The translations under genes and the position numbers were made by a program. DNA of 64,000 nt from Oleidesulfovibrio sp047973035 (GTDB taxonomy: Bacteria > Desulfobacterota > Desulfovibrionia > Desulfovibrionales > Desulfovibrionaceae). Within the stretch, counting starts at the first letter, position 1, and each line of letters opens with the position of its first letter. Under the pieces are notes generated by a model. That model was not told where the DNA came from. It saw only the letters and a program-made list of their open reading frames with translations, and searched no databases. The stretch is from positions 117,145 to 181,144 of the forward strand of contig NZ_JBKEBF010000021.1 in the NCBI RefSeq assembly GCF_047973035.1, written 5' to 3'. Below are positions 36,217 to 44,279 of this stretch, in pieces.

Positions 36217-36299
36217 TAGAAACCAGTATAGTGCACTTACAGTGCTGCCATGCGCTACGAGGGCGCACCTCCCCTATGGTCTGAGGTACGCCACCACCA
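36200..36299 (-). promoter_or_regulatory. trp attenuator: Trp codons in tyrA with competing RNA helices
   Basis: Three consecutive Trp codons (36299-36291) occur 12 codons before the tyrA stop. The last one begins region 1 (GGCGTACCTC, 36292-36283), which pairs over 10 bases (one G-U) with region 2 (GAGGTGCGCC, 36271-36262). Region 2 in the longer form GGGGAGGTGCGCC (36274-36262) can instead pair with region 3 GGCCGCATCCTCCCC (36214-36200) over 7+4+2 bp with single-base bulges, which would destroy the 3:4 terminator. This is the classic trp attenuation layout: a ribosome stalled at the Trp codons masks region 1 and frees region 2. Sequence pairing is seen; regulation is inferred. Confidence 0.82.
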
Positions 36300-37037
36300 A
36301 CCGGCGCGATCAACGAGCAGGTCAACATCACCGGCAGCGGCATGGTTCAAAATGGCACGGAACGCACGAACAGCGTCCTGACTATAGGGATTGGCCTCAA
36401 ACAGACCTTCGAAAAGCTCTGCGTCTTCGGTCAGCATTTTACGGGCGGCATCCAGCCTGCGGCGAAAAGAAGGGGTAAGAAACGGGGTAATGGCCTCATC
36501 ATGCGCCAGAGTGGCAAAGTAGGCCACAGAGGTGATGAAGTTAAGATTCTGGATGCGTGCGGCCGCACTGTCATGCTCGTCCGCCGTTGTGCGGAACGGG
36601 TCAAAGCCCATACGGATAAAAAACTCTTCCACAGCAGCGCAGGCTTCCATATCTGCATGGTCACCACCGGCTGGCACCACAGCAACACGCGAATCACCCT
36701 GTGCGGGCGACGGCCCGAACAAAGGATGTGTGCCCACTACGGGCCCGCTGTAATGCTTTCGCATCTGCTGCATGGGAAGAACCTTTACTGAAGTTATATC
36801 TGCCAATATCTGATTACCTGAAAGAATACCTGACATGCCTTCCACTACTTTGTCAAGCGCCGCAGCAGGAATACATAGCAGCACCATATCAGCACCGGCT
36901 ATGCCCTGCTCCAGCATACCATGCGTAAGAGGCTGATCAAGCTCGACAATCTGAACGCCTGCGGCACGGGCACGGGCGCAAAAAAGTTGCCCCATTCGTC
37001 CACCGGCTCCTACAATCGCAGCCTTTTTTATGCGCAT
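36255..37037 (-). CDS. tyrA: Prephenate dehydrogenase TyrA with Trp-rich C-terminal tail
   Basis: Oxidative decarboxylation of prephenate to 4-hydroxyphenylpyruvate for tyrosine. The 260-residue protein has the NAD-binding AAIVGAGGRMGQLF, GTHPLFGPSP and a helical dimerisation domain. The ATG at 37037 overlaps the aroA stop (the ATGCGCATAA sequence holds both), so the longer frame from 37091 is rejected. The tail GWWWRTSDHRGGAPS carries three Trp in a row, which looks dictated by regulation: the codons sit exactly where a trp leader peptide should stall. No ACT domain is visible, so feedback may be absent. Confidence 0.9.
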   Translation of the reverse strand: MRIKKAAIVGAGGRMGQLFCARARAAGVQIVELDQPLTHGMLEQGIAGADMVLLCIPAAALDKVVEGMSGILSGNQILADITSVKVLPMQQMRKHYSGPVVGTHPLFGPSPAQGDSRVAVVPAGGDHADMEACAAVEEFFIRMGFDPFRTTADEHDSAAARIQNLNFITSVAYFATLAHDEAITPFLTPSFRRRLDAARKMLTEDAELFEGLFEANPYSQDAVRAFRAILNHAAAGDVDLLVDRAGWWWRTSDHRGGAPS

Positions 37038-38359
37038 GGCGAAACCTTTTTCCACTGCTTCCAGAAGGCAGGAAACGACTTGCCCACGCACTCAGGGTCA
37101 TCCACGGCAACAGGCACACCCGTCATTTCAAATATCGCCGCGCTCATGGCCATGCGATGGTCGCCGTACGCCTGAAATACCGTTTCGTGGGCAATGGCAA
37201 TATGCTCTTTGCCCACGCCATGCACCATGATGCCGTCGTCGAATACCGCCGCCTTGATGCCCGCACGGGCCAGTTCATTGGCAGGGGAAGCAAGCCGGTC
37301 GCATTCCTTGATACGCAGATGCGCCACATTGGCAATTGTGGTCGGCCCGTTGGCAAAAGCAGCCACCACGGCCACGGTAGGCACAAGATCCGGACAATGG
37401 CCCATATCGACTTCAATACCCGTAAGCGGCGCAGGTGATACGGTCACAGCATCGCCGTCCCATGAAATTTTTGCGCCCATACGTTGCAGAATATCCAGCA
37501 TGGCTCTGTCGCCCTGAATAGAATCGCGGCGCAGACCGCGTACCGTCACCGGACAATCGCCCACGGCACCGGCGGCAAGAAAGTACGAGGCATTGGACCA
37601 GTCGCCTTCCACCGTATATTCTCCCGCGCGATACATACCGGGCGGCACAACAAAACGAACTTTACCGGGCAGAATATCGGTGATCGTACGCCAGTCAGCC
37701 TTGGCCCAGCGGTCATCATCACCTTTAACCTCAACAGTAAAAGCCACACCGAAATCTTCCATAGCCTGCAGGGTCAGTCCCACATAGGGCCACGAGACAA
37801 CCTTTGAACCGCCTACGTTAACGGTCATGCTGCGTGCCTGCGGCGCTGCCAGCAACAGGCCGGAAAGATACTGGCTGGACTCGTCCAGCCCGATGGTCAC
37901 GCTGCCGCCGGAAAGCCCGAGCGTATCTATAACCAACGGGGGGTAACCATCCTGCTGCTCATACCGTACTTCCACGCCCGCCATGCGCAACGCATTTACC
38001 AGTTCTCCGATGGGCCGCTCATGCATACGCGGTGCACCGTGAATGCGAAACGCACCCAGTCCCGCCGCAACAACAGCCGTAATCAGGCGGCAGGTAGTGC
38101 CGGATTCATGCACATAGCAGGACGCAGGTTCACTGGAACCGCCGCGCGGAGTGCCTGCCACACCGCGCACCGTATAGACACCTTCAGCCTGCCGCACAAT
38201 ATCCGCGCCGCAGGTGCGCATGATGTCCATGGTTCTGTTCAGGTCGTCACTTTCCAGCACGTTGGTCAAAGTGGATGTTCCGGCGGCAAGAGCCGCGCCT
38301 ATGACCATTCGATGCGATACTGATTTGGAAGCCGGAGCCGTCACTGTTTTGCTGCTCAT
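37028..38359 (-). CDS. aroA: 3-phosphoshikimate 1-carboxyvinyltransferase (EPSP synthase)
   Basis: Transfers the enolpyruvyl group of PEP to shikimate 3-phosphate. The 443-residue protein starts MSSKTVTAPASKSVSHRM (the shikimate-binding SKSxSHR), then ESGTTCRLITAV, and CDRLASPANEL with YGDHRMAMSAAI near the C-terminus. The open frame extends upstream to 38734, but that part is Arg/Pro-rich with no ribosome site; the ATG at 38359 (TAGGA upstream) gives the family length. It overlaps tyrA by 10 bases. Confidence 0.95.
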   Translation of the reverse strand: MSSKTVTAPASKSVSHRMVIGAALAAGTSTLTNVLESDDLNRTMDIMRTCGADIVRQAEGVYTVRGVAGTPRGGSSEPASCYVHESGTTCRLITAVVAAGLGAFRIHGAPRMHERPIGELVNALRMAGVEVRYEQQDGYPPLVIDTLGLSGGSVTIGLDESSQYLSGLLLAAPQARSMTVNVGGSKVVSWPYVGLTLQAMEDFGVAFTVEVKGDDDRWAKADWRTITDILPGKVRFVVPPGMYRAGEYTVEGDWSNASYFLAAGAVGDCPVTVRGLRRDSIQGDRAMLDILQRMGAKISWDGDAVTVSPAPLTGIEVDMGHCPDLVPTVAVVAAFANGPTTIANVAHLRIKECDRLASPANELARAGIKAAVFDDGIMVHGVGKEHIAIAHETVFQAYGDHRMAMSAAIFEMTGVPVAVDDPECVGKSFPAFWKQWKKVSPCA

Positions 38360-38553
38360 AATCTTGTGTCCTACATGTATGCTGCGTGCCCCGTGCAAAG
38401 GGCGTGTGCGCCGTGGGTTACGTCGTCCGATGAGTTTACCGGTGTGTACGGATGCGGGTTGTACCTGGCTGCCCGGCCGGAAAAAAACCAGATTAATCCG
38501 AACTAGCAGCGTGCCCGATATGCTGTGAAAAATTCGCCTGACAGTACTTGGAA

Positions 38554-39693
38554 TTATTCTGCCGTTATCGTGTCCGAAGCATCTGCCGTGCGGGCCACGT
38601 CGAAATATTGTCCGGCCGGATAGCTGCCCAGAATGCGCAGGCTGTGGCAGGCATGCTTCAGTTCGTCTACCAGTTGCTGATAATCTTCGTGCCCGAGGTC
38701 GCATTCCACATCCACAAAAAAGACATACTGCCACTTTTCACCGCGCAGAGGGCGCGATTCCAGCTTTTTCATGTTGATGCCTTCGCGCGCAAGGATGTTC
38801 AGCACCTGCGCCAGCGAACCTGATTTATCCGGCAGCGTAAACAGCATGGATGTTTTGTCGCGGCCTTCCTGATCAGCAGGCACAGGGCCGACAACCACAA
38901 ACCGCGTCCAATTGTCCGGCTGGTCTTCAATGGCGGAAGCAAGCACGGTAAGCCCCAGCCGTTCGGCCAGATTACCGTGACCGATAGCGGCAGCGCCTTT
39001 TTCATCACATACACGGCGCGCGGCGGCAGCCGTCGACTCCGTGGGAATGATGCGCGCATTTGGCAAATTCAGCCGCAACCACTCGCCGCACTGGGCAAGA
39101 GGCTGGGGATGCGAATATACAGTGGTGATATCTGCAAGACGCTTTTCTCCGGTCAGCAGGGAATGGCTGATACGGCAGAAAAGTTCCGCATTGATGAACA
39201 CCTCATACCGCAAAAACAGGTCGAGGCTCTGCCCTACCGTACCGTGCAACGAATTCTCCAGCGGAATCACGCCAAGTTCGCATTCGCGGGCGTGTACAGA
39301 GCGGATGACTCCGTGCAGGTCTTTTTGCGGCAGATATTCTACTGAATGCCCCAGAAATTGGATACCGGCAAAATAGGAGAACGTCCCTTCAGGCCCGAGG
39401 TAGGCAACCCGCTGGGGTCGTTGCAGGCTGCGGGAAGATGAAAAAATTTCACGGTAGATGGAGCGCAGATGCTCTTCCGGTAAGGGACCGCGACTGTTGG
39501 TGCGCAGCTTTTCCAGCACGTCACGCTCGCGGAAGGGCTTGAATATTACGCCGGGGTCATCGCGCTTGATGCGCCCCACTTCAAGACTAAGCTCAGCACG
39601 GCGGTTAAGCAGTTCCAGCAGATCGCTGTCCAGTGCGTCAATCTCTTCACGCACACCCTGCATACGCTGTTGTGTCCGGTCTGAAAGGCCCAT
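38554..39693 (-). CDS. pheA: Chorismate mutase/prephenate dehydratase (P-protein)
   Basis: Bifunctional enzyme leading to phenylpyruvate. The 379 residues divide into an AroQ-type chorismate mutase (about 10-95, REEIDALDSDLLELLNRRAELSLEVGRIK), a prephenate dehydratase domain (VAYLGPEGTFSYFAG, IPLENSLHGTVG, and the TRF motif in NWTRFVVVGP) and a C-terminal ACT domain with the Phe-binding KLESRPL. It starts 3 bases after the dehydroquinate synthase stop. Normal length. Confidence 0.95.
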   Translation of the reverse strand: MGLSDRTQQRMQGVREEIDALDSDLLELLNRRAELSLEVGRIKRDDPGVIFKPFRERDVLEKLRTNSRGPLPEEHLRSIYREIFSSSRSLQRPQRVAYLGPEGTFSYFAGIQFLGHSVEYLPQKDLHGVIRSVHARECELGVIPLENSLHGTVGQSLDLFLRYEVFINAELFCRISHSLLTGEKRLADITTVYSHPQPLAQCGEWLRLNLPNARIIPTESTAAAARRVCDEKGAAAIGHGNLAERLGLTVLASAIEDQPDNWTRFVVVGPVPADQEGRDKTSMLFTLPDKSGSLAQVLNILAREGINMKKLESRPLRGEKWQYVFFVDVECDLGHEDYQQLVDELKHACHSLRILGSYPAGQYFDVARTADASDTITAE

Positions 39694-39695
39694 GG

Positions 39696-40682
39696 CTAGT
39701 CTTCCCTTATATCTTCGGTAATACGCATGCCGAAATGTCTGCCCGCCACATCTGTGCGCACCATGATTTCATCGCCTTCTTTCAATGAAACCACGCTCAC
39801 AGCACTGCCGTCGGGCCGTACCAGCCTGATAGTTTCGGCATTCTGCAGGAATACGGCGCCTTCTGCGCAGTTGCCGTCCGGCCCCTGAACGCGGGCACGA
39901 ACCAGAAGCATGGGGCGCACTTCCACTTTTACCCTGCCAACAGTGGCAATGCCTGTTTCTCCGGTATGATCCACAACCAGAACCTCAGTTCCTGCACCCA
40001 GTTCTTCAAGGTAGGTGGTCCTGTCACCCGGCATCACTGCATAGGCATGTACAGCACCTGCGTTAACGCGGAACGGACGGGCGGCAACATACTCGTTATG
40101 TTCTGTTTCCGCGTTGATCAGAAAAGTAAAAGCGCTGGAGTTACCTACCAGCATGCCCTGCCCTGTACGCATAAGCGACATCGTATCCACGCATACGCGG
40201 TGGCCAAGACCTGCGCTCTGCACCTGTGTTACCGTGGCAGGCATCAGGTCAATCCGCCCCTGAGACAATTTAAGCTCTTTCACGATTTCCTTCAGGTCAG
40301 CCACGCCGTCAGCATTAACCACCACAGTGGTCACGCCGCGCTCAAGAATGCCTGCGGCAAGGCGCGCTTCTTCCAGTGATGCAACCTCTGCGGCCACGTT
40401 ATCAGATTCTGCAAGCAGGTTTTCTACAGGGATGATTTCCCAGCCGCGTGCCAGAATCACATTCTTGCCCTGCTTCAGCATTGCTGCCACCTGCTCTTCG
40501 TCGGACTTTGCCTTCAGCAGGATGCAGGGCATTTCTTCGTCTGCCACAACGGAGCAGCGAGCCAGCGAAGCCACGGAATCCACATACTCTGCGGGAACGA
40601 CAAGACCGTCCACGCCGGATTCCAGCGCCAGAGTCACCGCCCCCTTGTCGTAGGGCACACAGCGGAAAAGTACATTTTTCAT
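39696..40682 (-). CDS. 3-dehydroquinate synthase II (archaeal-type)
   Basis: Converts 2-amino-3,7-dideoxy-D-threo-hept-6-ulosonate to 3-dehydroquinate with NAD, replacing the usual DAHP/AroB step. The 328-residue protein has the family features: an N-terminal VDGLVVPAEYV barrel part, VVVNADGVADLKEIV, RVCVDTMSLMRTGQGMLVGN, PFRVNAGAVHAYAVMPGDRTTYLEELGAG, and GRVKVEVRPMLLVRA. It directly follows the two aldolase genes, an arrangement first defined in Methanocaldococcus (MJ0400/MJ1249). First-committed-pathway identity is strong; the product is by family. Confidence 0.92.
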   Translation of the reverse strand: MKNVLFRCVPYDKGAVTLALESGVDGLVVPAEYVDSVASLARCSVVADEEMPCILLKAKSDEEQVAAMLKQGKNVILARGWEIIPVENLLAESDNVAAEVASLEEARLAAGILERGVTTVVVNADGVADLKEIVKELKLSQGRIDLMPATVTQVQSAGLGHRVCVDTMSLMRTGQGMLVGNSSAFTFLINAETEHNEYVAARPFRVNAGAVHAYAVMPGDRTTYLEELGAGTEVLVVDHTGETGIATVGRVKVEVRPMLLVRARVQGPDGNCAEGAVFLQNAETIRLVRPDGSAVSVVSLKEGDEIMVRTDVAGRHFGMRITEDIRED

Positions 40683-40703
40683 TTTTCTAAGTCTCCGGAC
40701 GGA

Positions 40704-41504
40704 TTACGCTTCGCCCACGGTTTCAAGTGCCTGCTCAACATCCCAGTCTTCATGCACAAGACCGCGCAACGCCTTGACCAGTTCGCGCGGGCGTTCGTGC
40801 TGGAAGATATTACGGCCGATGGAAAGACCGGCGCCGCCTGCACGTATGGAATCATGCACAATCTGAAGCAGCGAGCGGGTGGAGTCCAGTTTGGGACCGC
40901 CGGCGATTACCACAGGCACGCAGCAGGCCTCAACCACATGTGCAAACGAATCCATGTCGCCGGTGTAGGGCACCTTGACCACGTCTGCGCCCAGTTCCAC
41001 CGCAACACGGGCGCAATGGGCCACCACTTTGCCATCGTACGGGTCTTTCACTTCCGGCCCGCGGGCGTACATCATGGCCAGCAGGGGCATACCCCATTCT
41101 GCCGCAATGGCGGAAACTCGGCCAAGATCACCCAGCATTTCACGCTCGTTCATATCGCCCAGATTCACATGCACAGAAATCCCGTCTGCGCCGTGCTTGA
41201 TGGCGTCCTCCACAGAGGCACACAGAGTCTTGGAGTTGGGAATAGGAGAGATTCCCGTAGAACCGGAAAGATGTACGATAAGTCCTACATCCCGACCGCC
41301 TTCACGGTGGCCGCATCGCACAAGGCCTTTGTGCATAAGTACGGCATCCGCGCCGCCTTCGGCTACCTGATTAACCGTGTGCCGCATATCAACCAGACCG
41401 TCGATAGGGCCTACACTCACGCCGTGATCCAGCGGGACAACAATGGTGCGGTTTGTTGTTCTGTTAAAAATCCGCTCCATCCGAATACTCTTGCCGATAT
41501 GCAT
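40704..41504 (-). CDS. 2-amino-3,7-dideoxy-D-threo-hept-6-ulosonate synthase (ADH synthase), copy 2
   Basis: A 266-residue class I aldolase/transketolase-like enzyme of the DhnA family, joining L-aspartate semialdehyde with 6-deoxy-5-ketofructose phosphate (or a related donor). The proton-transfer Asp lies in VVPLDHGVSVGPI, the Schiff-base Lys in ADVVKVPYTGDMDSF, and the phosphate site in IAGGPKLDS and GLSIGRNIFQHERP. It is closely similar to its neighbour at 41533-42336, indicating tandem duplication. Both are followed by dehydroquinate synthase II. Which copy makes ADH is not known. Confidence 0.88.
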   Translation of the reverse strand: MHIGKSIRMERIFNRTTNRTIVVPLDHGVSVGPIDGLVDMRHTVNQVAEGGADAVLMHKGLVRCGHREGGRDVGLIVHLSGSTGISPIPNSKTLCASVEDAIKHGADGISVHVNLGDMNEREMLGDLGRVSAIAAEWGMPLLAMMYARGPEVKDPYDGKVVAHCARVAVELGADVVKVPYTGDMDSFAHVVEACCVPVVIAGGPKLDSTRSLLQIVHDSIRAGGAGLSIGRNIFQHERPRELVKALRGLVHEDWDVEQALETVGEA

Positions 41505-41532
41505 TTCGCTTCCTCTCCTGCGAAAAAAACTA

Positions 41533-42336
41533 CTACTCTGTGCCTTCCAGCACTTCCATGGCCTGCTCTACATCCCAGTCTGCATGCACAACGCCGTGCA
41601 GCGCCTTCATCAGCATATCAGGACGGGCATGCTGGAACACATTGCGCCCCATGGACAAACCTGCGCCGCCTGCACGGACAGAATCGTGCACTACCTGTAC
41701 AAGATCACGGGTGGAGTCCATCTTGGGGCCACCGGCAATCAAAACAGGAACGCAGCAGGCTTCGCATACATCTGCAAACGAGTCCATGTCTCCGGTATAG
41801 TTAACTTTGACAAGATCAGCACCCAGTTCCATGCCAACGCGGGCGCAGTGCGCGACAACTTTTGCATCGTACTCGTTTTCCACCTTGGGACCGCGGGCGT
41901 ACATCATGGCGATGACAGGCATGCCCCACTCCATGGCGCGCGAGGTAACACGTCCCAGATCTTCCAGCATATGCCGCTCGGTTTCGTCACCCAGATTTAC
42001 ATGAACCGACACACCGTCCGCGCCAAGACGCAGAGCATCTTCCACCGTGGCAACCAGCGATTTGGCATTGGGCAAAGTAGCAACGGAAGTACTGGCCGAA
42101 AGGTGCACAATAAGTCCGACGTCCTTACCATACCCGCGATGCGTGCAACGGGGTAGCCCCTTATGCATCAAAACCGCATCCGCGCCGCCTTCTGCAACTT
42201 TGTTGACCGTTCCGGGCAGATCAACCAGACCGTAGATGGGGCCTACACTTACACCGTGATCCATGGGCACGATAATGGCCCTTCCTGTGTTTCGATTCAC
42301 TATGCGTTCAAGGCGCACACTTTTTCCAAGCAACAT
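41533..42336 (-). CDS. 2-amino-3,7-dideoxy-D-threo-hept-6-ulosonate synthase (ADH synthase), copy 1
   Basis: A 267-residue class I aldolase, first structural gene of the aromatic operon. IVPMDHGVSVGPIYG carries the catalytic Asp, and ADLVKVNYTGDMDSF the Schiff-base Lys; IAGGPKMDS and GLSMGRNVFQHARP form the phosphate site. The ATG at 42336 has GCAGGAGGACAG upstream and is preferred to the longer frame from 42381, which would start within the attenuator spacer. Paralogue of the following gene; one copy may make the C6 donor sugar and the other ADH. Confidence 0.88.
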   Translation of the reverse strand: MLLGKSVRLERIVNRNTGRAIIVPMDHGVSVGPIYGLVDLPGTVNKVAEGGADAVLMHKGLPRCTHRGYGKDVGLIVHLSASTSVATLPNAKSLVATVEDALRLGADGVSVHVNLGDETERHMLEDLGRVTSRAMEWGMPVIAMMYARGPKVENEYDAKVVAHCARVGMELGADLVKVNYTGDMDSFADVCEACCVPVLIAGGPKMDSTRDLVQVVHDSVRAGGAGLSMGRNVFQHARPDMLMKALHGVVHADWDVEQAMEVLEGTE

Positions 42337-42386
42337 AGCTGTCCTCCTGCTCGATGTTTCAGCCGCGGTACCTGCGACCAAAACAA

Positions 42387-42417
42387 AAGGGCCGCCGGCT
42401 TTTCGCCCGCGGCCCTT
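42387..42417 (-). terminator. Attenuator terminator at the head of the aromatic operon
   Basis: On the minus strand AAGGGCCGC ... GCGGCCCTT form a 9-bp stem, extended by 3 bp after one mismatch, then TTTTGTTTTGG. It lies 51 bases before the first ADH synthase start and 31 bases after the leader ORF stop. The 12-base segment CGTCCGTGGTCT (42475-42464), in the last third of the leader ORF, can pair with GGGCCGCGGGCG (42415-42404) of the stem by 12 consecutive pairs (4 G-U), forming an antiterminator. Confidence 0.88.
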
Positions 42418-42447
42418 GTTCAGTCTACCTTTCTGGTATTCCGGCTG

Positions 42448-42540
42448 CTACGCAGCACCAAAGAGACCACGGACGCTTCCATAGCCAAAAAAGTAGTACC
42501 AAAAGTACACAAAAGATATGGCGGGAGTCTGGGTCTTCAT
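42448..42540 (-). CDS. Aromatic leader peptide (Phe/Tyr/Trp), 30 aa
   Basis: A short ORF, ATG at 42540 and TAG at 42450-42448. Residues 9-20 read SFVYFWYYFFGY: nine aromatic residues in twelve (four Phe, four Tyr, one Trp), with a further Phe at 27. The ORF ends 31 bases before a strong intrinsic terminator in front of the operon's first gene, the classic position of a leader peptide whose ribosome stalls when charged aromatic tRNAs are scarce. GAGGA lies about 13 bases upstream of the ATG, farther than ideal, and there is no earlier start in frame back to a stop. Sequence is direct; function is inference from position and composition. Confidence 0.85.
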   Translation of the reverse strand: MKTQTPAISFVYFWYYFFGYGSVRGLFGAA

Positions 42541-42597
42541 TGCGTTTGCTACGTCCTCAACTTTGTATTCAGCAACCGGAATTCCGATGCATGCGTT

Positions 42598-42627
42598 TAC
42601 CTACTCAGGTGTAGTCGCAATTGTCAA
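42598..42627 (-). promoter_or_regulatory. Candidate promoter of the aromatic operon
   Basis: On the minus strand TTGACA (42627-42622) is followed, after 18 bases, by TAGGTA (42603-42598). The start of transcription would lie about 50 bases before the leader ORF. A 10-base palindrome CGGAATTCCG sits between promoter and leader and might be an operator. The -10 match is weak. Confidence 0.45.
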
Positions 42628-42802
42628 TCCACTTTTTTGTATTTTTTTCATCTTTTTTACAGTGTCAAATTTTATTTAATTTACATTTTTGTTATATACG
42701 AAATTACTTTTTATGCATATTTGTAAATTTAGCACCAAAACAAAAACACACATGAAAGCGGAAAAATAAACTTTCTTCAAAATATACGTTGTGTTACACA
42801 AG

Positions 42803-42819
42803 TTGGCCCTTCTTTTGCT
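42803..42819 (+). promoter_or_regulatory. Sigma-54 promoter of amt-glnB
   Basis: TTGGCCC TTCTTTTGCT has GG and GC separated by exactly 10 bases, matching the -24/-12 consensus. It lies about 50 bases upstream of amt, as expected for nitrogen-controlled transcription by an NtrC-type activator. No activator gene is adjacent. Confidence 0.75.
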
Positions 42820-42870
42820 CTTAAACAGGCATCGCCACATCAACGGGCAATGCCCAAAAGGAGGATTTCC

Positions 42871-44256
42871 ATGTTTGTACCGTTTCTCAATCTCCGTCAC
42901 CCGACGGTACGCGTGCCGCACGTTCCGGCACTATGGCTAGCGCTTGCCATTATGTTTACCGCTTCTCCCGCCATGGCGGATGAAGCCCCGGCAATGCTCA
43001 GCCAGCAGCATGGCAACATCCTCTGGACACTGGTTGCGGCAATTCTGGTCATGTTCATGCAGGCCGGTTTCGCCATGGTCGAATGCGGTTTCACCCGCGC
43101 CAAAAATGCCGGAAACATCCTGATGAAAAACTTTGTGGACTTTGCCGCAGGGTCGCTGGTGTTTTTTCTGGTGGGCTATGCGCTGATGTTCGGCGCAGAT
43201 GCAGGTGGGCTTTTAGGAACCTCCGATTTCGCCCTTGGCAATGCAGATGCAACCACAGAAGAGGGGTTATGGACACTGACATTCTGGTTCTTCCAGTCTG
43301 TCTTCGCGGCAACGGCAGCCACTATTGTATCCGGCGGCATAGCCGAGCGGGCAAAATTCAAAAGCTACATCATCATCTCCATTGTGGTCACCGGCCTCAT
43401 CTACCCCATATCCGGCCACTGGGCATGGGGCGGCCTTGCCGGTAACGCCGGATGGCTTGAAGGACTGGGATTTGCAGATTTTGCAGGATCTACAGTTGTG
43501 CACTCGGTAGGCGGCTGGGTAGCCCTTGCGGGAGCAATCATCATCGGCCCACGTGCCGGCAAATACGGCCCGGACGGCACCGCACGGGCCATCCCCGGCC
43601 ACAACATTCCGCTGGCCGCGCTTGGTGTATTCATCCTGTGGTTCGGCTGGTTCGGGTTCAACCCCGGCTCCACCACCACTGCGGACGGAACCATAGGCTA
43701 CATTGCCGTAAACACCAGCCTTGCCGCCTGTGCCGGAACCGTTGCCGCCATGCTTACTGCCTGGATGCGCTTTGGAAAACCTGATGCATCCATCACCATG
43801 AACGGTGCACTGGCAGGTCTGGTCGGCATCACGGCAGGTTGTTACGAACTGTCCCCTGCTGGTTCCATCATGGTCGGCCTTATTTGCGGATTCGTAGTGG
43901 TGCTGTCCATCGAGATTCTGGACAAGGTGCTGAAGGTGGACGACCCTGTCGGCGCAGTATCCGTGCACGGCGTATGCGGCGCACTAGGCACTTTGCTGGT
44001 AGGTGTATTGGCTCATCCTTCATACGGCAGCATCACAGGGCTTGTTTATGGTGGCGGAACTTCGCAGCTGATGACGCAGGCCATAGGCGTTGGCGCCGTG
44101 TTCCTGTGGGCATTCGGCATGGGGCTTATCGTCTTTAAGCTGGTAGCAGTATTCTTCGGTGTGCGTGTAACCGCAGAAGAAGAACTGAAAGGTCTGGACA
44201 TTACGGAACACGGCGCTGAATCCTACAACGGATTCCAGATCTTTACCGTGGAATAG
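42871..44256 (+). CDS. amt: Ammonium transporter (Amt family)
   Basis: A 461-residue inner-membrane channel for ammonium. The ATG at 42871 has AAAAGGAGG upstream and starts a signal peptide ending near SPAMADE; the frame from 42850 is rejected. Eleven transmembrane helices follow, with hallmarks MVECGFTRAKNAGNILMKN, DFAGSTVVHSVGGWVALAG and the pore histidine VSVHGVCGALGTL. The PII gene glnB follows after 23 bases, the usual partner that blocks the channel when nitrogen is plentiful. Confidence 0.95.
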   Translation: MFVPFLNLRHPTVRVPHVPALWLALAIMFTASPAMADEAPAMLSQQHGNILWTLVAAILVMFMQAGFAMVECGFTRAKNAGNILMKNFVDFAAGSLVFFLVGYALMFGADAGGLLGTSDFALGNADATTEEGLWTLTFWFFQSVFAATAATIVSGGIAERAKFKSYIIISIVVTGLIYPISGHWAWGGLAGNAGWLEGLGFADFAGSTVVHSVGGWVALAGAIIIGPRAGKYGPDGTARAIPGHNIPLAALGVFILWFGWFGFNPGSTTTADGTIGYIAVNTSLAACAGTVAAMLTAWMRFGKPDASITMNGALAGLVGITAGCYELSPAGSIMVGLICGFVVVLSIEILDKVLKVDDPVGAVSVHGVCGALGTLLVGVLAHPSYGSITGLVYGGGTSQLMTQAIGVGAVFLWAFGMGLIVFKLVAVFFGVRVTAEEELKGLDITEHGAESYNGFQIFTVE

Positions 44257-44279
44257 CGGAACACAGGAGGAATCATACT

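Noticed and set aside
38360..38734. 125-residue N-terminal extension of aroA
   Set aside because: Arg/Pro-rich, no ribosome site, and the ATG at 38359 gives the normal EPSP synthase start and length.
42163..42726. Plus-strand 187-codon ORF
   Set aside because: Antisense to ADH synthase and to the leader/attenuator; composition unlike a protein and no ribosome site.
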